40,478 bases of DNA, taken from contig CALFMN010000173.1 of NCBI GenBank assembly GCA_937879875.1, positions 1 to 40,478 of the forward strand, given 5' to 3'. Shown here piece by piece: positions 9,221-17,102 of the stretch. The position numbers and the translations under genes were made by a program. The notes under the pieces are model-generated. The model was not told the origin of the DNA. It saw only the letters and a program-made list of their open reading frames with translations, and made no database searches. This stretch comes from an uncultured Chloroflexota bacterium. GTDB lineage: Bacteria > Chloroflexota > Dehalococcoidia > CAUJGQ01. How positions within the stretch are numbered: position 1 is the first letter of the stretch; each line of letters opens with the position of its first letter.

Positions 9221-10450
9221 ATGACCGCTTCTGCCGTTCGCTCAGCAGCCGGCGTCAGCGCACAGAACCTGGCCTACCTGGATGCGCATCTGCAACGCTA
9301 TATCGACGCCGGCAAGCTCGCCGGCACGCTGACGTTGGTCTACCGCGCGGGCGAGGTCGCGCACTTCAGTGCCCAGGGCCAGATGGATCGCGAACGGGCG
9401 AAGCCGATGCGCGAGGATACGATCTTCCGCATCTATTCGATGACCAAGCCGATCGCCTCGGTCGCGCTGATGCAGCTCTACGAGCGCGGCCTGTTCCAGC
9501 TCGACGATCCCGTCGATCGCTACATTCCCGGATGGAAGAACCTGGCCGTCTATGCCTCCGGCAACTACCCGGCCTTTATCACGACGCCGTGCGCCCGGCC
9601 GATGTCGGTGCGCGACCTGCTCTCGCACCAGTCGGGCCTGACCTACGGCTTTATGGAGCGCACCAACGTCGACGCCGCCTACCGCAAGCTCGGCATTGGC
9701 CGAGAAGGCTGCCGCGACTTGCAGGAGATGGTCGAAAAGCTGAGCGATCTGCCGCTGGAGTTCTCGCCGGGGACCGCCTGGAACTACTCCGTCTCGACGG
9801 ATGTCGTCGGCTATCTGGTTGAGCAGATCGCCGGTGAGCGCTTCGACCGCTACCTGCAACAGCAGATCTTCGCGCCGCTCGGCATGACCGATACGGGCTT
9901 TCACGTGCGCTCGGAGCAGATCGATCGGTTCGCGGCGAATTACATGCCGAACCCGACCGGCGACGGCCTGATCGTGGCCGACGATCCGCAGAGCAGCCCC
10001 TACGTACAGGAGCCCACCTTCTTCTCCGGCGGCGGCGGTCTCGTATCGACGGCGGGCGACTACCTGCGCTTCTGCCGTATGCTGCTCGGCGGTGGACGGT
10101 GCGACGGCGCGCGCCTGCTCGGCCGTAAGACGCTTGAGCTGATGACGCTGAACCACCTGCCCGGCGGCCGGCCGCTGATCGACTGCACGCTGCTGCGTCG
10201 GGAGGAAGCGGCGCTCGCCGGCCTGGGTTTCGGGCTCGGTTTCTCCGTCGCACTCGGTTCAGCGACGGGCCAGATCTCCGGCTCGGCGGGCGAGTTCGCC
10301 TGGTCGGGCGCGGCCAGCACAGAGTTCTGGGTGGACCCGGCGGAGGATCTGGCGGTGATCTTCATGACGCAGTTCATGCCCGTGCCGGTCTCCAATCGCC
10401 TCAACCTGGCCCGCGAGCTGCACGCGATCGTGTACGGCGCGCTGGAGTAG
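9221..10450 (+). CDS. serine hydrolase, beta-lactamase/family VIII esterase type
   Basis: Encodes 409 aa from the ATG at 9221, with a GGAGAAAGGA box about 9 bp upstream. The class C beta-lactamase-like fold is indicated by the nucleophile motif S73-M-T-K76 and the tyrosine motif around Y189 (WNYSVSTDVVGYLVEQI). LLSHQSGLTYGF and GMTDTGFHV are further family segments, and FSGGGGLVSTAGDYLRF lies in the C-terminal half. No signal peptide is visible, so the enzyme is probably cytoplasmic. That fits the esterase/EstB branch better than a true beta-lactamase. The substrate is unknown. A histidine phosphatase gene follows 48 bp later on the same strand. Confidence 0.88.
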   Translation: MTASAVRSAAGVSAQNLAYLDAHLQRYIDAGKLAGTLTLVYRAGEVAHFSAQGQMDRERAKPMREDTIFRIYSMTKPIASVALMQLYERGLFQLDDPVDRYIPGWKNLAVYASGNYPAFITTPCARPMSVRDLLSHQSGLTYGFMERTNVDAAYRKLGIGREGCRDLQEMVEKLSDLPLEFSPGTAWNYSVSTDVVGYLVEQIAGERFDRYLQQQIFAPLGMTDTGFHVRSEQIDRFAANYMPNPTGDGLIVADDPQSSPYVQEPTFFSGGGGLVSTAGDYLRFCRMLLGGGRCDGARLLGRKTLELMTLNHLPGGRPLIDCTLLRREEAALAGLGFGLGFSVALGSATGQISGSAGEFAWSGAASTEFWVDPAEDLAVIFMTQFMPVPVSNRLNLARELHAIVYGALE

Positions 10451-10498
10451 CCGCCGGCCGGCCATTGGCCGCGACCCATTTCACCGCCGGAAGGCGCG

Positions 10499-11152
10499 AT
10501 GCAGACGACGATCTACCTGGTACGGCACGGCGAAACGGCGGGCAATCGCGTTCGTCGCTATCAGACCTACGACACGCCGCTGTCCGACGAAGGGCGCGAG
10601 CAGGCGCGCCGCGTGGCCGGGCGGCTGGCCGGAGAAGGACCGTTCGCGGCCCTGTACACCAGCGACCTCGCCCGTACGCTGGAAACTGCCGCGACGATCG
10701 GTCAAGAGCTCGGCCTCGCAGCGGCGCTGGAGCCGCGGCTGCGCGAGCTGGACGTGGGCGATTGGAAGGGCACGCTCTACGAGGAGATCGAGCGGCGGTT
10801 TCCGCGCCAGCGCGAGCGCTGGATCGCCGGCGGCGGCCTCGACCGCCTGCCCGGCGCTGCCGGCGAATCAACGTCCGACGTTCGGCAACGCGTGCTGAGC
10901 GCGTTTGACGAAATCGCTGCCCGCCACGCCGGCGAGCGCGTGATCGCCGTCTCGCACGGCTGGGCGCTGGCGGTGCTGGTCGCCGCGCTGCACGGCTGGG
11001 ACCAGGCGGAAACCTTCCGCGAGCAGCGGCTGCACTTCGACAACACCGCCGTGATGGTCTTTGAGCTGGACGCAGACGGTGCCCGCCGCTGCGCCCTGCT
11101 CAACTGCACGCATCATCTGGCGGCGATCGCTCATAACGACGGCAGCCCTTGA
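10499..11152 (+). CDS. histidine phosphatase family protein (phosphoglycerate mutase-like)
   Basis: Encodes 217 aa. The phosphohistidine motif LVRHGETAGN has R9-H10-G11, followed by R59 in SDLARTLETA, the acid E83 in LRELDVGDWKG, and the second histidine H153 in IAVSHGWALAVL. These are the catalytic residues of the branch 1 superfamily. The length and DVGDWKG segment resemble cobalamin phosphatase and 2,3-bisphosphoglycerate-dependent mutase-like phosphatases. Nothing nearby indicates cobalamin synthesis, so the substrate stays open. Confidence 0.9.
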   Translation: MQTTIYLVRHGETAGNRVRRYQTYDTPLSDEGREQARRVAGRLAGEGPFAALYTSDLARTLETAATIGQELGLAAALEPRLRELDVGDWKGTLYEEIERRFPRQRERWIAGGGLDRLPGAAGESTSDVRQRVLSAFDEIAARHAGERVIAVSHGWALAVLVAALHGWDQAETFREQRLHFDNTAVMVFELDADGARRCALLNCTHHLAAIAHNDGSP

Positions 11153-11190
11153 ATCCCAGTGGCCGCATGCAACGTCACGCGGCGCCGATC

Positions 11191-11994
11191 TTACCAGGCC
11201 CGAAAGTTCGGCTTGCGCCGCTCGGCGAAGGCGCGGGCGCCTTCGAGCACGTCCTCGGTTTCGAGCATCTGGTTGTACAGGCTCGCTTCGAGCCGTCTGC
11301 CCTCGTCGAAGGTCATGCCGAGGCCGCCGCGATAGGCGGCTTCCTTGGTCGCCCGCACGGCCAGCGGTCCCATTTCGCACAGCCGCGCCGCCCACTCGCG
11401 CGCCGTCGCCTGCAGGCTCTCCGGCGGCACCACGGCGTTGACGAGGCCGAAGTGCAGCAGCCGCTTCGCCTCGATCGGGTCGGAGTACAGCAGCAGCTCC
11501 ATGGCGACGCCGAAGGGCAGGTAGCGCACCAGCCGCTGCGTCTGCCCGCCGCCCGCGACGAGGCCGCGCCGTGACGACGAGGTGCCCAGCCGCGCCGATT
11601 CGGAGGCGATGCGGATATCGCAGGCGAGCGCCAGCGCAAAGCCGCCGGCCAGGCAGTAGCCGTTGATCGCCGCGATCACGGGCTTCCAGAGCTGCAGCGG
11701 CAAGAAGTAATCGAGGCCGTCGTCGTCCGTCGGCAAGCCGTGTTCTTTGCGGATGCGGTGGTACTCAGGCCCGCCGGGCGCCGCGGCCATCAGGTCGCGG
11801 CCCGAGCAGAAAGCGCGGTCGCCCGCACCGGTGATGATGGCGACCCAGATCTTGTCGTCGCGGCGTATCTCTTCCCAGCAGTCGTGCAGCCGGCCCATCA
11901 TCTCGCCGGTGAGAGCGTTCAGCTTCTCCGGCCGGTTCAGCGTAATCGTGGCGATGCGCCCCTCGCGCTCGAACTGCACATCTTCCGCGGGCAT
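11191..11994 (-). CDS. enoyl-CoA hydratase/isomerase (crotonase) family protein lacking both hydratase glutamates
   Basis: Encodes 267 aa from the ATG at 11994, preceded by AGGAG. The crotonase fold is clear: ATITLNRPEKLNALTGEMM, the oxyanion segment FCSGRDL, NGYCLAGGFALALACDIRIA, and GGGQTQRLVRYLPFGVAMELLLYSD. Aligned to rat enoyl-CoA hydratase, Glu144 corresponds to Ala120 and Glu164 to Ser140. The protein can probably still bind acyl-CoA and stabilise an enolate, but should not hydrate by the standard two-glutamate mechanism. An isomerase, lyase or thioesterase reaction is possible. It is convergent with the phosphatase gene. Confidence 0.88.
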   Translation of the reverse strand: MPAEDVQFEREGRIATITLNRPEKLNALTGEMMGRLHDCWEEIRRDDKIWVAIITGAGDRAFCSGRDLMAAAPGGPEYHRIRKEHGLPTDDDGLDYFLPLQLWKPVIAAINGYCLAGGFALALACDIRIASESARLGTSSSRRGLVAGGGQTQRLVRYLPFGVAMELLLYSDPIEAKRLLHFGLVNAVVPPESLQATAREWAARLCEMGPLAVRATKEAAYRGGLGMTFDEGRRLEASLYNQMLETEDVLEGARAFAERRKPNFRAW

Positions 11995-12197
11995 CGGCCT
12001 GCTCCTGCCTGGGCGGCGCTGCGGCGATCAGCCCGCGCCGGCGCCTGGTGCTCGCAGCATAGCGGCTGCACGCGCTGCGGGCACGGCACGGCCGCCGCGC
12101 GGCGCCGTCCGGCTTTGTGCCCCAGCGCACAGGCGCGGTATACTGGCAGTGGAACCCTCGCATTCAAGCACGCAAGCACGCCGGCGGAGGTGCCGCG

Positions 12198-12662
12198 TTG
12201 GCCTATACCATCATCGAAACATGCATCGGCTGTACGGCCTGCACCAAGCGTTGCCCGACCGGCGCGATCACGGGCGAGCGCAACGTGATTCACGTTATTG
12301 ACCCGGCGCTGTGCATCGACTGCGGCGCCTGCGGCGTGGTTTGCCCGCCGGAGGCGATCTACGACGACATCGGCGACCAATGCAAGACCTTCGCCCGCAA
12401 AGAGTGGCCGAAGGCGATTGTGATCGAGGACAACTGCATCGGCAGCGGCTGCGAGCTCTGCATCAGCATCTGCCCGTTCGATGCCCTGAGCCTGCAGCAA
12501 AGCGAAACTGCCGCCGACTTCTGGGGCGTTGCCACGCTGAACGAGCGCAAATGCACGGGCTGCCGCCTCTGCGAGCAGGCCTGTGGCTGGGGCGCGATCT
12601 ACATTGACCCGCCGCGTGAGCTGCTCAAGAAGCCCGAGAGCGCGGCCAGCTCCGCCGCCTGA
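12198..12662 (+). CDS. multi-cluster 4Fe-4S ferredoxin-type protein
   Basis: Encodes 154 aa from a TTG at 12198, preceded by GGAGG at 12186-12190. An ATG at 12117 is in frame but has no site and adds an unrelated tail. Four cysteine motifs are visible in order: CIGCTACTKRCP, CIDCGACGVVCP, CIGSGCELCISICP and CTGCRLCEQACGW. The first two are a classic bacterial 2[4Fe-4S] pair. The last two look like a second, variant pair, so up to four clusters may be bound. It is probably a soluble electron carrier or a subunit of an oxidoreductase. No partner enzyme is adjacent. Confidence 0.88.
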   Translation: MAYTIIETCIGCTACTKRCPTGAITGERNVIHVIDPALCIDCGACGVVCPPEAIYDDIGDQCKTFARKEWPKAIVIEDNCIGSGCELCISICPFDALSLQQSETAADFWGVATLNERKCTGCRLCEQACGWGAIYIDPPRELLKKPESAASSAA

Positions 12663-12693
12663 GCACCACCGCACCGACGCACGACGCCGAATA

Positions 12694-12725
12694 CCAGAGC
12701 CGGCTCCCTGCGGAGCCGGCTCTGG
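12694..12725. terminator. perfect 14-bp hairpin between ferredoxin genes
   Basis: The arms ccagagccggctcc and ggagccggctctgg pair perfectly around a 4-nt loop (ctgc). It lies 31 bp after the multi-cluster ferredoxin stop. No T-run follows on either strand. The neighbouring genes converge here, so a bidirectional terminator is the likely role. Confidence 0.65.
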
Positions 12726-12867
12726 TGATGAATGGATAACCGCCCGGCCGTGCCGCTTCGCCGCCAGGTGCGGGAACGGCGGACGCACCCGTGCAGCGCA
12801 GCCACGGATCGCCCGCCGGCGAGCGGGTCATGCGTCCGCCTGGCGGCCGGCCTGCTGCCGAACGGTG

Positions 12868-13062
12868 CTACTCTTCCTTCATCGAGATCGCCTGCTCGGG
12901 GCAGAGCTCGATCGCTTTGAGCAGCTTCGCGCGCAGCTCCTCGGGCACCTCTTCCATGATGATGTAGGTGCCGTCGTCGCGTACCTCGAAGATCTCCGGC
13001 GCCGTGCGCGCACAGACGCCGTGGCTCTTGCAGAGGTCGTAGTCGATATCCGGCTTCAGCAT
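12868..13062 (-). CDS. small ferredoxin, 3Fe-4S/4Fe-4S type
   Basis: Encodes 64 aa from the ATG at 13062, with GGGAGGG about 8 bp upstream. The single-cluster pattern is C11-x5-C17 (LCKSHGVC) and a distal C55-P (ELCPEQAI), with APEIFEVRDDGTY between. Histidine sits inside the first motif where a fourth cysteine would be. This is the arrangement of the small ferredoxins that serve cytochrome P450s and similar monooxygenases, usually with a [3Fe-4S] cluster. No P450 gene is in the window, so the redox partner is unknown. Confidence 0.88.
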   Translation of the reverse strand: MLKPDIDYDLCKSHGVCARTAPEIFEVRDDGTYIIMEEVPEELRAKLLKAIELCPEQAISMKEE

Positions 13063-13200
13063 CGCGTTCCCTCCCTGCCGCGGGGACTGCCCGCACGCTC
13101 CGCATCGTAGCGCCACGCCGAAGCGGCGGCAATCTGCGCACCTGCCGCGTGCCGCCACGCCGATGCTATCCTTGTGCGGGTCCGTCGATCTTGCCGCAGG

Positions 13201-14163
13201 ATGCCTGGCCTCATGACCCGGACGCTTGAACATACCCTCCTGGCGCAACTTGTGCTCGACTGGATTGAGTCGCGCTCGGGCCGGCAGGCGCGGCTATTGC
13301 CCGCCGGCGCGGACCCGAGCATCCGCGCCGAGGCTGCCGATGACCAGATCGCGATCGCCATCGAATCGCTCGGTTCCAGCGAAACGCCGGCCGATTGGCG
13401 TAGCAGCGTGGACCAGTTCGTGGCCCGGCTCGACGTCCCGGGCAGCGGAGGCGTCCTCGTCTGGCTGCCGGCAGGCGCCACGGTGCCCCACGACGAGCCG
13501 GCCGCCGCGCAGACCGTGATGGCGCTGCAGCAGGCGATCGCTGTGACGGCGCCGGGCGAGAGCGACGACGCGCTGCTGCCGATCCGCATCGCCGTGCGTA
13601 AGCGTGACGAGAGTGGGGCATATGTCTCGGCCGTTGGTGGGCTGGCGCCGCTCTGGGCGCAGTTCACCGACCGCGTGCAGGGCTACTTTCAGATCGACAG
13701 CACCGCGCTGCACCGTTTGGCGGAAGACGAGGCGCAGACGCGCGCCCTGATCGATCGTATCGTCGATGCCACTGCCGGCATGGAACTCGGCGAGACGCGC
13801 ATCGTCGAGGCGGAGGACCGCTGGCGCGTGCAGCGATTGCGGAGTGGCGAAGGCTGCGCCGCCGTGGCTCTGCCGCCCGGCGACGAGACTGAGAGCGGCG
13901 CGCCGCTGCGCCGGCGGCTGCGGTCGGCTCTGCGCAGCGCGGCGACGCAACTCAGCGGCGAGGACGCGACGCTGCGCATCCTCGCTTTCTACGGGCACTA
14001 TCCGACGATCGAGGTGGAGCAGGCCGGGCCGGCACTGCGCGGGCAGGATCCCGCGCTGTTTGGCGGGCTCGATCTGATCGTGCTGATCGCCGACGGCGCG
14101 GTAAAGCCGCTGCTCGACATCACGCGCAGGCCGCTGGTGCAGTCGCGCCCTACGACTGGTTGA
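13201..14163 (+). CDS. uncharacterised protein
   Basis: Encodes 320 aa from the ATG at 13201 (an alternative ATG is at 13213). I do not recognise a family. No membrane segment, signal peptide or metal motif is visible. The protein is acidic and mixed alpha/beta in composition, with the segments GGVLVWLPAGATVP, LGGLAPLWAQFTDRVQGYF-like text and a hydrophobic strand FGGLDLIVLIADGAVKPLLDI at the end. Codon usage matches the neighbours, which supports a real gene. It overlaps the convergent membrane protein gene by 14 bp at the 3' end. Confidence 0.65.
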   Translation: MPGLMTRTLEHTLLAQLVLDWIESRSGRQARLLPAGADPSIRAEAADDQIAIAIESLGSSETPADWRSSVDQFVARLDVPGSGGVLVWLPAGATVPHDEPAAAQTVMALQQAIAVTAPGESDDALLPIRIAVRKRDESGAYVSAVGGLAPLWAQFTDRVQGYFQIDSTALHRLAEDEAQTRALIDRIVDATAGMELGETRIVEAEDRWRVQRLRSGEGCAAVALPPGDETESGAPLRRRLRSALRSAATQLSGEDATLRILAFYGHYPTIEVEQAGPALRGQDPALFGGLDLIVLIADGAVKPLLDITRRPLVQSRPTTG

Positions 14164-14686
14164 TGCCGGCCCGTGCGCCGGCGTGCTGACGCACATCGAG
14201 CGTCTGCTCCGCGTCCAGCGCGGCGGCGCGGTCGTCTTCACGTGGCTCGCCGCCCGCGCCGGGCGTGTTGCTCGGCTCGGCCGGCCAATCCTCCGCATAC
14301 AGGTCGTCTTCATCGCCGCTTCCGCTCATCCAGCGGTAGACCATGAAGGCGCCGGCCGCGGACAGCACCAGGATCGCGATCAGCCACCAGCGCGGACGGC
14401 TGCGCCGCCGCGGTTTGCGGCCGGGCAGGGAGACGTTTTGCAGCGATTCGGGCAGAGAGACGTCCGCAAGCTGACCGCGGGCGCTGCTGAGTGCGTCGCG
14501 GCCCCAGTCGACGGCGCGCTGGGCCGCGGCAGCGACGGCTTCACGCGTGTCCTCGGCGCTGGGCAGTTTTTGTACGAGGGCGCCCACGCCGTCCGAGGCG
14601 CCATCCTTGCTCCGCGCCGCCAGATCGACTGAGAGGCGTGCTGTCCGGCGCGCCTGCGGCGACTCGGATTCGTGAGTTCGGAACAT
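14150..14686 (-). CDS. uncharacterised single-pass membrane protein
   Basis: Encodes 178 aa from the ATG at 14686, with AAGGAG about 9 bp upstream. Residues 1-98 are hydrophilic and helical (REAVAAAAQRAVDWGRDALSSARGQL). A basic patch (RKPRRRSRPRW) precedes one membrane segment at about 100-117. The remaining 60 residues are acidic (EDDLYAEDWPAE). The positive patch before the segment suggests the N-terminus is cytoplasmic. No known domain is recognised. The response regulator gene lies upstream on the same strand, 46 bp away. Confidence 0.7.
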   Translation of the reverse strand: MFRTHESESPQARRTARLSVDLAARSKDGASDGVGALVQKLPSAEDTREAVAAAAQRAVDWGRDALSSARGQLADVSLPESLQNVSLPGRKPRRRSRPRWWLIAILVLSAAGAFMVYRWMSGSGDEDDLYAEDWPAEPSNTPGAGGEPREDDRAAALDAEQTLDVRQHAGARAGINQS

Positions 14687-14732
14687 GAGTGAGCACTCCT
14701 TCGGATGTGAATCGCGACAGCCCGCGCCGTCG

Positions 14733-15158
14733 CTATGCCTCGCGCACGAGGGGCGTTTCGCGCAAGCCCGCGTCGAGCGCGAGCCGGCTGTGCAGATCCA
14801 CGCACTCGAGCAGATCGGTGAGTTCAAAGGGCTTGGCGAGGTAACCCTGCGCGCCGCTGCGCAGCGCCTTGTCCTGGCCGGTAAACGAGGCCGTCATCAC
14901 CACGACGGGCGTATGTTCGCCGGCGGCCGAGCGCAACTCGTCCAGCACCTGCCAGCCGTCCACACCAGGCATACGCACGTCCAGCAGAATGAGATCGGTG
15001 CGGCTGCGCTCGACGGCCGCGAGCGCCTCAGTGCCGCTCGCGGCGAGCTGTACGACGTAGCCGGCGTCGGCGAGCGCGGCCTGAATGAAACGACGAATCT
15101 CCAGATCGTCATCAACGACCAGCACGCGGCGGGCGTCAGATCCTGGCGGGAGGCTCAT
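14733..15158 (-). CDS. single-domain response regulator (CheY-like receiver)
   Basis: Encodes 141 aa from the ATG at 15158, preceded by GGAGAG. The receiver domain fills the protein: acidic pocket D16-D17-D18 (VLVVDDDLEIRRF), phospho-acceptor D60 (LILLDVRMPGVDGW), switch threonine T89 (VVVMTA) and K109 (YLAKPF). There is no output domain, so it must act through protein contacts or a phosphorelay. No histidine kinase gene is adjacent; the downstream membrane protein is a possible but unproven partner. Confidence 0.9.
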   Translation of the reverse strand: MSLPPGSDARRVLVVDDDLEIRRFIQAALADAGYVVQLAASGTEALAAVERSRTDLILLDVRMPGVDGWQVLDELRSAAGEHTPVVVMTASFTGQDKALRSGAQGYLAKPFELTDLLECVDLHSRLALDAGLRETPLVREA

Positions 15159-15306
15159 CACTCTCTCCAGAGGCGTACGCGGCCTGCCGCGCCGCCGGTC
15201 CTGCCATAGTAGCCGCACGGCGGGCCGCCCACATCATTCTGCCGGGGCATTGGCCTCGCCCGAAAGGAAATTGAGATACCACCGCAGACGCCGGCGGTGC
15301 CGGCGC

Positions 15307-15336
15307 GCAGCGCGCCGTGCGAACACGGCGCGCTGC
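15307..15336 (-). terminator. 13-bp GC-rich hairpin with CGAA loop
   Basis: The arms gcagcgcgccgtg and cacggcgcgctgc pair perfectly around cgaa. The hairpin lies about 80 bp after the NYN gene stop on the minus strand and before the response regulator start. It fits a terminator for the NYN transcript, although no clear T-run follows. Confidence 0.55.
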
Positions 15337-15415
15337 ATGGAGTTAGCGGATGATCGTCGCTCGGATAAACACGGCAGTTGCGCAGGCGGTCACGCCGGAG
15401 TTTCCGATACAACAG

Positions 15416-16210
15416 TTATGAGTGCTCGCGCGCGAGGGGCTCTTCATCGAGCGCCTCCTGCACGAGCGGATGAAATCGGTCGAGCGACGTGGTGCGCACG
15501 GTGTCGCCGTTGGAGCCGATCGTCAGCTCCTGCCGCAGTACCCCCTGGTTCTTGAATTCACTGAGCTTGCCTTCGACAAGCTCAGGGGCGATCAGATCGC
15601 GATTGCGTTCGTGCTTCAGATATTCCGCCATCCAGCGGAAGACCGGCAGCACGCCGTTGCGCCGGGTGACCTCAAACTCGTTGATGCGCCGGATGATCTC
15701 TTTTTCGACCTCGGGATCCTCCGAGGCCTTGCTGATCTCGATCGGATCGGCGTTGCCTCCCGCGGCCTCGACGAGCGCCCGGCTGATGCTGCCCGGCACA
15801 CCGGCGATCACCACGGTTTTTCCGAGTCGAAAGCGCAAGCGAGTGACGATGCGCACATAGTCGCTGTCACCCGCCATCAGCAGGTAGGTCGATGTGTTCG
15901 CACTGTCTTGTGCCACTTCGTAGAGGTCGATCGCCACATTCATATCAACGGTGCTTTGTGAACGTTCGCCTCGCGCCTTGACGGGACAGCTAAACGGCTC
16001 GATGCCAGCGACGCGCAGTCGGGGCTCCAGATCGCGCAGATAATCCTGTGAGAAGTCTCCGTAGGCGCGGGCGAAGCTGATCAACCCGTACTTTTGCGCC
16101 TTTTCCACCCACTTCATCGGATCGGGCGCCTGACGGTGCGTGTTCCAGAGCGACGTCACGACGTTTTCGAGATCAACAAAGAGTGCGACATTGCCGCCGT
16201 TCAAAGGCAT
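15416..16210 (-). CDS. NYN domain (PIN-like) ribonuclease, LabA/DUF88 type
   Basis: Encodes 264 aa from the ATG at 16210, with AGAAGGAGT directly upstream. A longer frame to 16486 is excluded because it reads backwards through tRNA-Arg. The NYN nuclease core is visible: D13 and N16 in ALFVDLENV, FARAYGDF, D88 and D94 in VDMNVAIDLYE, and D114/D116 in LLMAGDSDYVRIV, followed by GKTVVIAG. These acidic residues form the metal site of PIN-like nucleases. The C-terminal 100 residues (about 165-264) resemble a small winged-helix or OST-HTH-like domain. It begins 89 bp after the tRNA-Arg gene on the same strand. The RNA target is unknown. Confidence 0.87.
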   Translation of the reverse strand: MPLNGGNVALFVDLENVVTSLWNTHRQAPDPMKWVEKAQKYGLISFARAYGDFSQDYLRDLEPRLRVAGIEPFSCPVKARGERSQSTVDMNVAIDLYEVAQDSANTSTYLLMAGDSDYVRIVTRLRFRLGKTVVIAGVPGSISRALVEAAGGNADPIEISKASEDPEVEKEIIRRINEFEVTRRNGVLPVFRWMAEYLKHERNRDLIAPELVEGKLSEFKNQGVLRQELTIGSNGDTVRTTSLDRFHPLVQEALDEEPLAREHS

Positions 16211-16299
16211 GACTCCTTCTAGAAGGCCGGCATGGACCGCATATGCAACTGGTAATGTACTGAAGTTCCGAGTACGTCCGAGATCGCTCGCCAGAGCGG

Positions 16300-16372
16300 C
16301 GCGCCCGGAGGGATTCGAACCCCCGACCCTCGGTTCCGAAGACCGATGCTCTATCCACTGAGCTACGAGCGC
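16300..16372 (-). tRNA. tRNA-Arg (anticodon TCG)
   Basis: The minus strand reads GCGCTCG for the 5' acceptor arm and CGGGCGC for the 3' arm, with a D arm (GCTCAGTGGATAGAGC), an anticodon loop CTTCGGA within TCGGT/ACCGA, and a T arm GGGGGTTCGAATCCCTC. Anticodon TCG reads CGA and assigns arginine. CCA is not encoded. The common antisense frame ALVAQWIEHRSSEPR is present here and confirms the gene. Confidence 0.96.
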
Positions 16373-16500
16373 GGACGCCGCGTGAGACGCGGATCTCCAC
16401 GCTGCGATGGGATTGTAAGAAGGTACAGCACGCTGGTCAAGCGCAGATCCGGCGCGTCGGCCGAGCGAGAAAGCGAATGCAGGCATCTGCGTATGAGGGC

Positions 16501-16557
16501 GCGCAACGGGGCGGCCAGCGGCCGCCCCGTTGCGCCGATCGGCCCTTGGGGCCGATC
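16501..16557 (-). terminator. two adjacent hairpins after the CsbD-like gene
   Basis: The first hairpin, 16501-16535, has 16-bp perfect arms (gcgcaacggggcggcc) and a 3-nt loop. The second, 16537-16557, has 8-bp arms (gatcggcc) around cttgg and overlaps the stop codon of the CsbD-like gene. Tandem structures of this strength at a gene end indicate transcription termination. Confidence 0.7.
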
Positions 16558-16762
16558 AGCGATGCAGCTTGTCTTTCACCGCGTCCGCCGTGTCGCCGGC
16601 GGCGTTCTTGACCTTCCCCAGGGCGCCTTCGAGCTTGCCCTCGTTCTTGCGCTCGTTGCCCTCGGCCTCCATGTTGCGGTCGCCGGCGGCCCGTCCGGCC
16701 TTCTCCTGCGTTGCGCCAGCGGCTTCGCGGGCCTTGCCCTTGACCTGATCCATGTCCGGCAT
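16556..16762 (-). CDS. CsbD-like stress protein
   Basis: Encodes 68 aa from the ATG at 16762, with AAGGGAGAA upstream. The composition and repeats are those of the CsbD family: charged Lys/Glu/Ala/Gly segments such as MDQVKGKAREAAGATQEKAGRAAGD, and GKLEGALGKVKNAAGDTADAVKDKL at the C-terminus. CsbD-like proteins are abundant, general-stress-induced, poorly structured cytoplasmic proteins of unknown mechanism. It is monocistronic, lying between two tRNA genes. Confidence 0.85.
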   Translation of the reverse strand: MPDMDQVKGKAREAAGATQEKAGRAAGDRNMEAEGNERKNEGKLEGALGKVKNAAGDTADAVKDKLHR

Positions 16763-16934
16763 GATCGTTCTCCCTTCAGGAGGGGCGGAAACGCCTCGCT
16801 CCGACGAAACGATCGTGGCTCAGCGCAATTCTGGCGACTATACCGCATGCGTGCTATCGCTGGGAGCCTGTGGGAGCAGCAGCGACGCGGCGCCAGCCAC
16901 CGAGGAAGCCTGAGGGAAGAATTGGGAGAGACGG

Positions 16935-17008
16935 GGTGGATGGAGGGGATCGAACCCTCGATCTCCAGGGCCACAACCTGGCGCTTTAACCGCTAAGCTA
17001 CACCCACC
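16935..17008 (-). tRNA. tRNA-His (anticodon GTG)
   Basis: The minus strand gives acceptor arms GTGGGTG and CATCCAC, D arm GCTTAGCGGTTAAAGC, an anticodon loop TTGTGGC within CCAGG/CCTGG, and T arm GAGGGTTCGATCCCCTC. Anticodon GTG is histidine. The extra 5' G(-1), which pairs with the C discriminator and is diagnostic of tRNA-His, is encoded at 17008. CCA is not encoded. Confidence 0.96.
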
Positions 17009-17087
17009 GCAGCGATGCCCGCCGCGAAAGCGGCGGACAGGTTCTATGGTATGGGGGCGTGGCCAGATCGTCAAACCCGCGTCGGCC

Positions 17088-17102
17088 GCGGGTAGTGGGT
17101 CA
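17088..17102 (+). repeat. left terminal inverted repeat of the IS1-like element
   Basis: Reads gcgggtagtgggtca and matches the reverse complement of 19326-19340 at all 15 positions. Confidence 0.75.

Noticed and set aside
16211..16486. N-terminal extension of the NYN protein containing ALVAQWIEHRSSEPR
   Set aside because: This is the frame through tRNA-Arg; the real start is the ATG at 16210 with its own ribosome site.
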